A DNA stretch of 6,468 nucleotides from Rhodococcus sp. IITR03 (GTDB lineage Bacteria > Actinomycetota > Actinomycetes > Mycobacteriales > Mycobacteriaceae), in assembly GCA_001017865.1 (NCBI GenBank), contig LATQ01000001.1:1348839-1355306 (forward strand). The letters are read 5' to 3'. The notes under the pieces were generated by a model. The model did no database searches, was not told where the DNA came from, and was given only the letters and a program-made list of their open reading frames with translations. Of this stretch, positions 5,765-6,468 are shown in pieces. Position 1 is the stretch's first letter. Every line of letters begins with the position of its first letter. Both the position numbers and the translations under genes were made by a program.

Positions 5765-6468
5765 GTGGAACCCTTCTATCGGACCATCATCGGTGTCGCC
5801 CGCACGCTCTTCGCAGCGCAAGGGCTGAAATTCGCGATCACCGGGGCAGAGAACATCCCGGCGACCGGTGGTGCGGTCATCGCGATCAACCACACCGGCT
5901 ACATGGACTTCACCTACGCCGGGATCCCCGCCCGGGTCACCAAGCGGTACATCCGCTTCATGGCGAAGAAGGAAGTCTTCGACCACAAGATCTCCGGCCC
6001 CATGATGCGCGCGATGAAGCACATCCCCGTCGACCGCGGCGACGCCGGCGAGTCCTACCGTCTCGCCGTCGAGGCGCTGCGTGCCGGGCAGCTCGTGGGT
6101 GTGTTCCCGGAGGAGACGATCAGCCGCAGCTTCGAGCTCAAGGCGTTCCGGTCCGGCGCGGCGCGGATGGCGAACGAAGCCGGTGTCCCCGTGGTCCCCA
6201 TGGTCATCTGGGGGTCGCAGCGGGTGTGGACGAAGGGCCACCCCAAGCGGCTCGGACGTACGAACACCCCGATCACCATCGAGGTGGGCGCCCCCATCCA
6301 ACCGTTCGAGCCTGCAGCGGAGATGACCGCGCAGCTCCACGCGACCATGGAGGAGATGCTCCACCGGGTCCAGGACGGTTACACCCACGAGGCCGGCGCC
6401 TACTGGGTGCCTCGCCGGCTGGGCGGATCCGCGCCGACCCTCGAGGAGGCGACCGCCCTGGACGAGGC
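5765..6468 (+). CDS. PlsC-family 1-acylglycerol-3-phosphate acyltransferase-like protein (partial at right edge)
   Basis: This is a membrane-associated acyltransferase of the PlsC / AGPAT family, which moves an acyl chain from acyl-CoA or acyl-ACP to a lysophospholipid or related acceptor. The frame is open and unbroken from the GTG at 5765 to the window end, about 234 residues with no stop yet. Motif I is NHTGYMD (His43-x4-Asp48). Motif II is IPVDRG (about 87-92). Motif III is FPEETISRS (about 114-122), with Glu in place of the usual Gly of FPEGTRS. Motif IV is VPVVPMVIWG (about 141-150). The N-terminus EPFYRTIIGVARTLFAAQG may be an amphipathic membrane anchor. It is divergent from the small ORF and the MBL-Rieske gene, an arrangement I recall for M. 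tuberculosis Rv3816c and Rv3818. Whether it acts on phosphatidic acid, mannosides or another lipid cannot be told from sequence. Confidence 0.9.
   Translation, partial: MEPFYRTIIGVARTLFAAQGLKFAITGAENIPATGGAVIAINHTGYMDFTYAGIPARVTKRYIRFMAKKEVFDHKISGPMMRAMKHIPVDRGDAGESYRLAVEALRAGQLVGVFPEETISRSFELKAFRSGAARMANEAGVPVVPMVIWGSQRVWTKGHPKRLGRTNTPITIEVGAPIQPFEPAAEMTAQLHATMEEMLHRVQDGYTHEAGAYWVPRRLGGSAPTLEEATALDE

Noticed and set aside
5627..6388. Minus-strand open frame of 253 codons opposite the acyltransferase
   Set aside because: It is a shadow of the plus-strand gene, which carries all four PlsC motifs in an unbroken frame.
1..6468. CRISPR array, tRNA or rRNA gene, insertion sequence or defence system
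   Set aside because: No regularly spaced repeats, RNA-like folds, terminal inverted repeats or transposase motifs were found; nearly all of the window is explained by ordinary metabolic and transport genes.

Overview
The window is very GC-rich with strong G/C third-position preference, uses GTG and TTG starts, carries a DtxR/IdeR-type iron box and has a gene neighbourhood seen in mycolic-acid actinobacteria. I read it as chromosomal DNA of a Rhodococcus-like member of the Mycobacteriales. The genus is an inference from gene content; no search was run.

Layout, left to right: (1) a PaaI-type hotdog thioesterase on the minus strand, running off the left edge; (2) a short divergent promoter region; (3) a 12-helix major facilitator (MFS) transporter on the plus strand; (4) a minus-strand iron operon, read right to left as a siderophore-binding lipoprotein and then a Fes-type siderophore esterase, with an excellent IdeR box just upstream of the lipoprotein; (5) a minus-strand protein of about 516 residues that joins an N-terminal metallo-beta-lactamase fold to a C-terminal Rieske [2Fe-2S] domain; (6) a small minus-strand ORF of unknown function; (7) a divergent plus-strand PlsC-type acyltransferase that is cut by the right edge.

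The iron genes form a simple unit. The lipoprotein would capture a ferric siderophore outside the membrane, a permease encoded elsewhere would import it, and the esterase would hydrolyse the ligand in the cytoplasm to free the iron. IdeR would shut the unit off when iron is plentiful. The MFS gene converges on the esterase and its 3' end overlaps it; a siderophore-related role for it is only a guess. The MBL-Rieske gene and the divergent acyltransferase resemble, from memory, the M. tuberculosis Rv3818 / Rv3816c neighbourhood.

The main caveat is sequence quality. Four genes (thioesterase, MFS, binding protein, MBL-Rieske) are broken by at least nine apparent frameshifts. Every one is repaired by adding a single base, and most lie in G or C runs. 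Each repair restores the expected motifs and length, so these look like read errors, not real pseudogenes. I therefore annotate the repaired genes over their full spans. I found no CRISPR array, RNA gene, insertion sequence or clearly novel multi-gene system.
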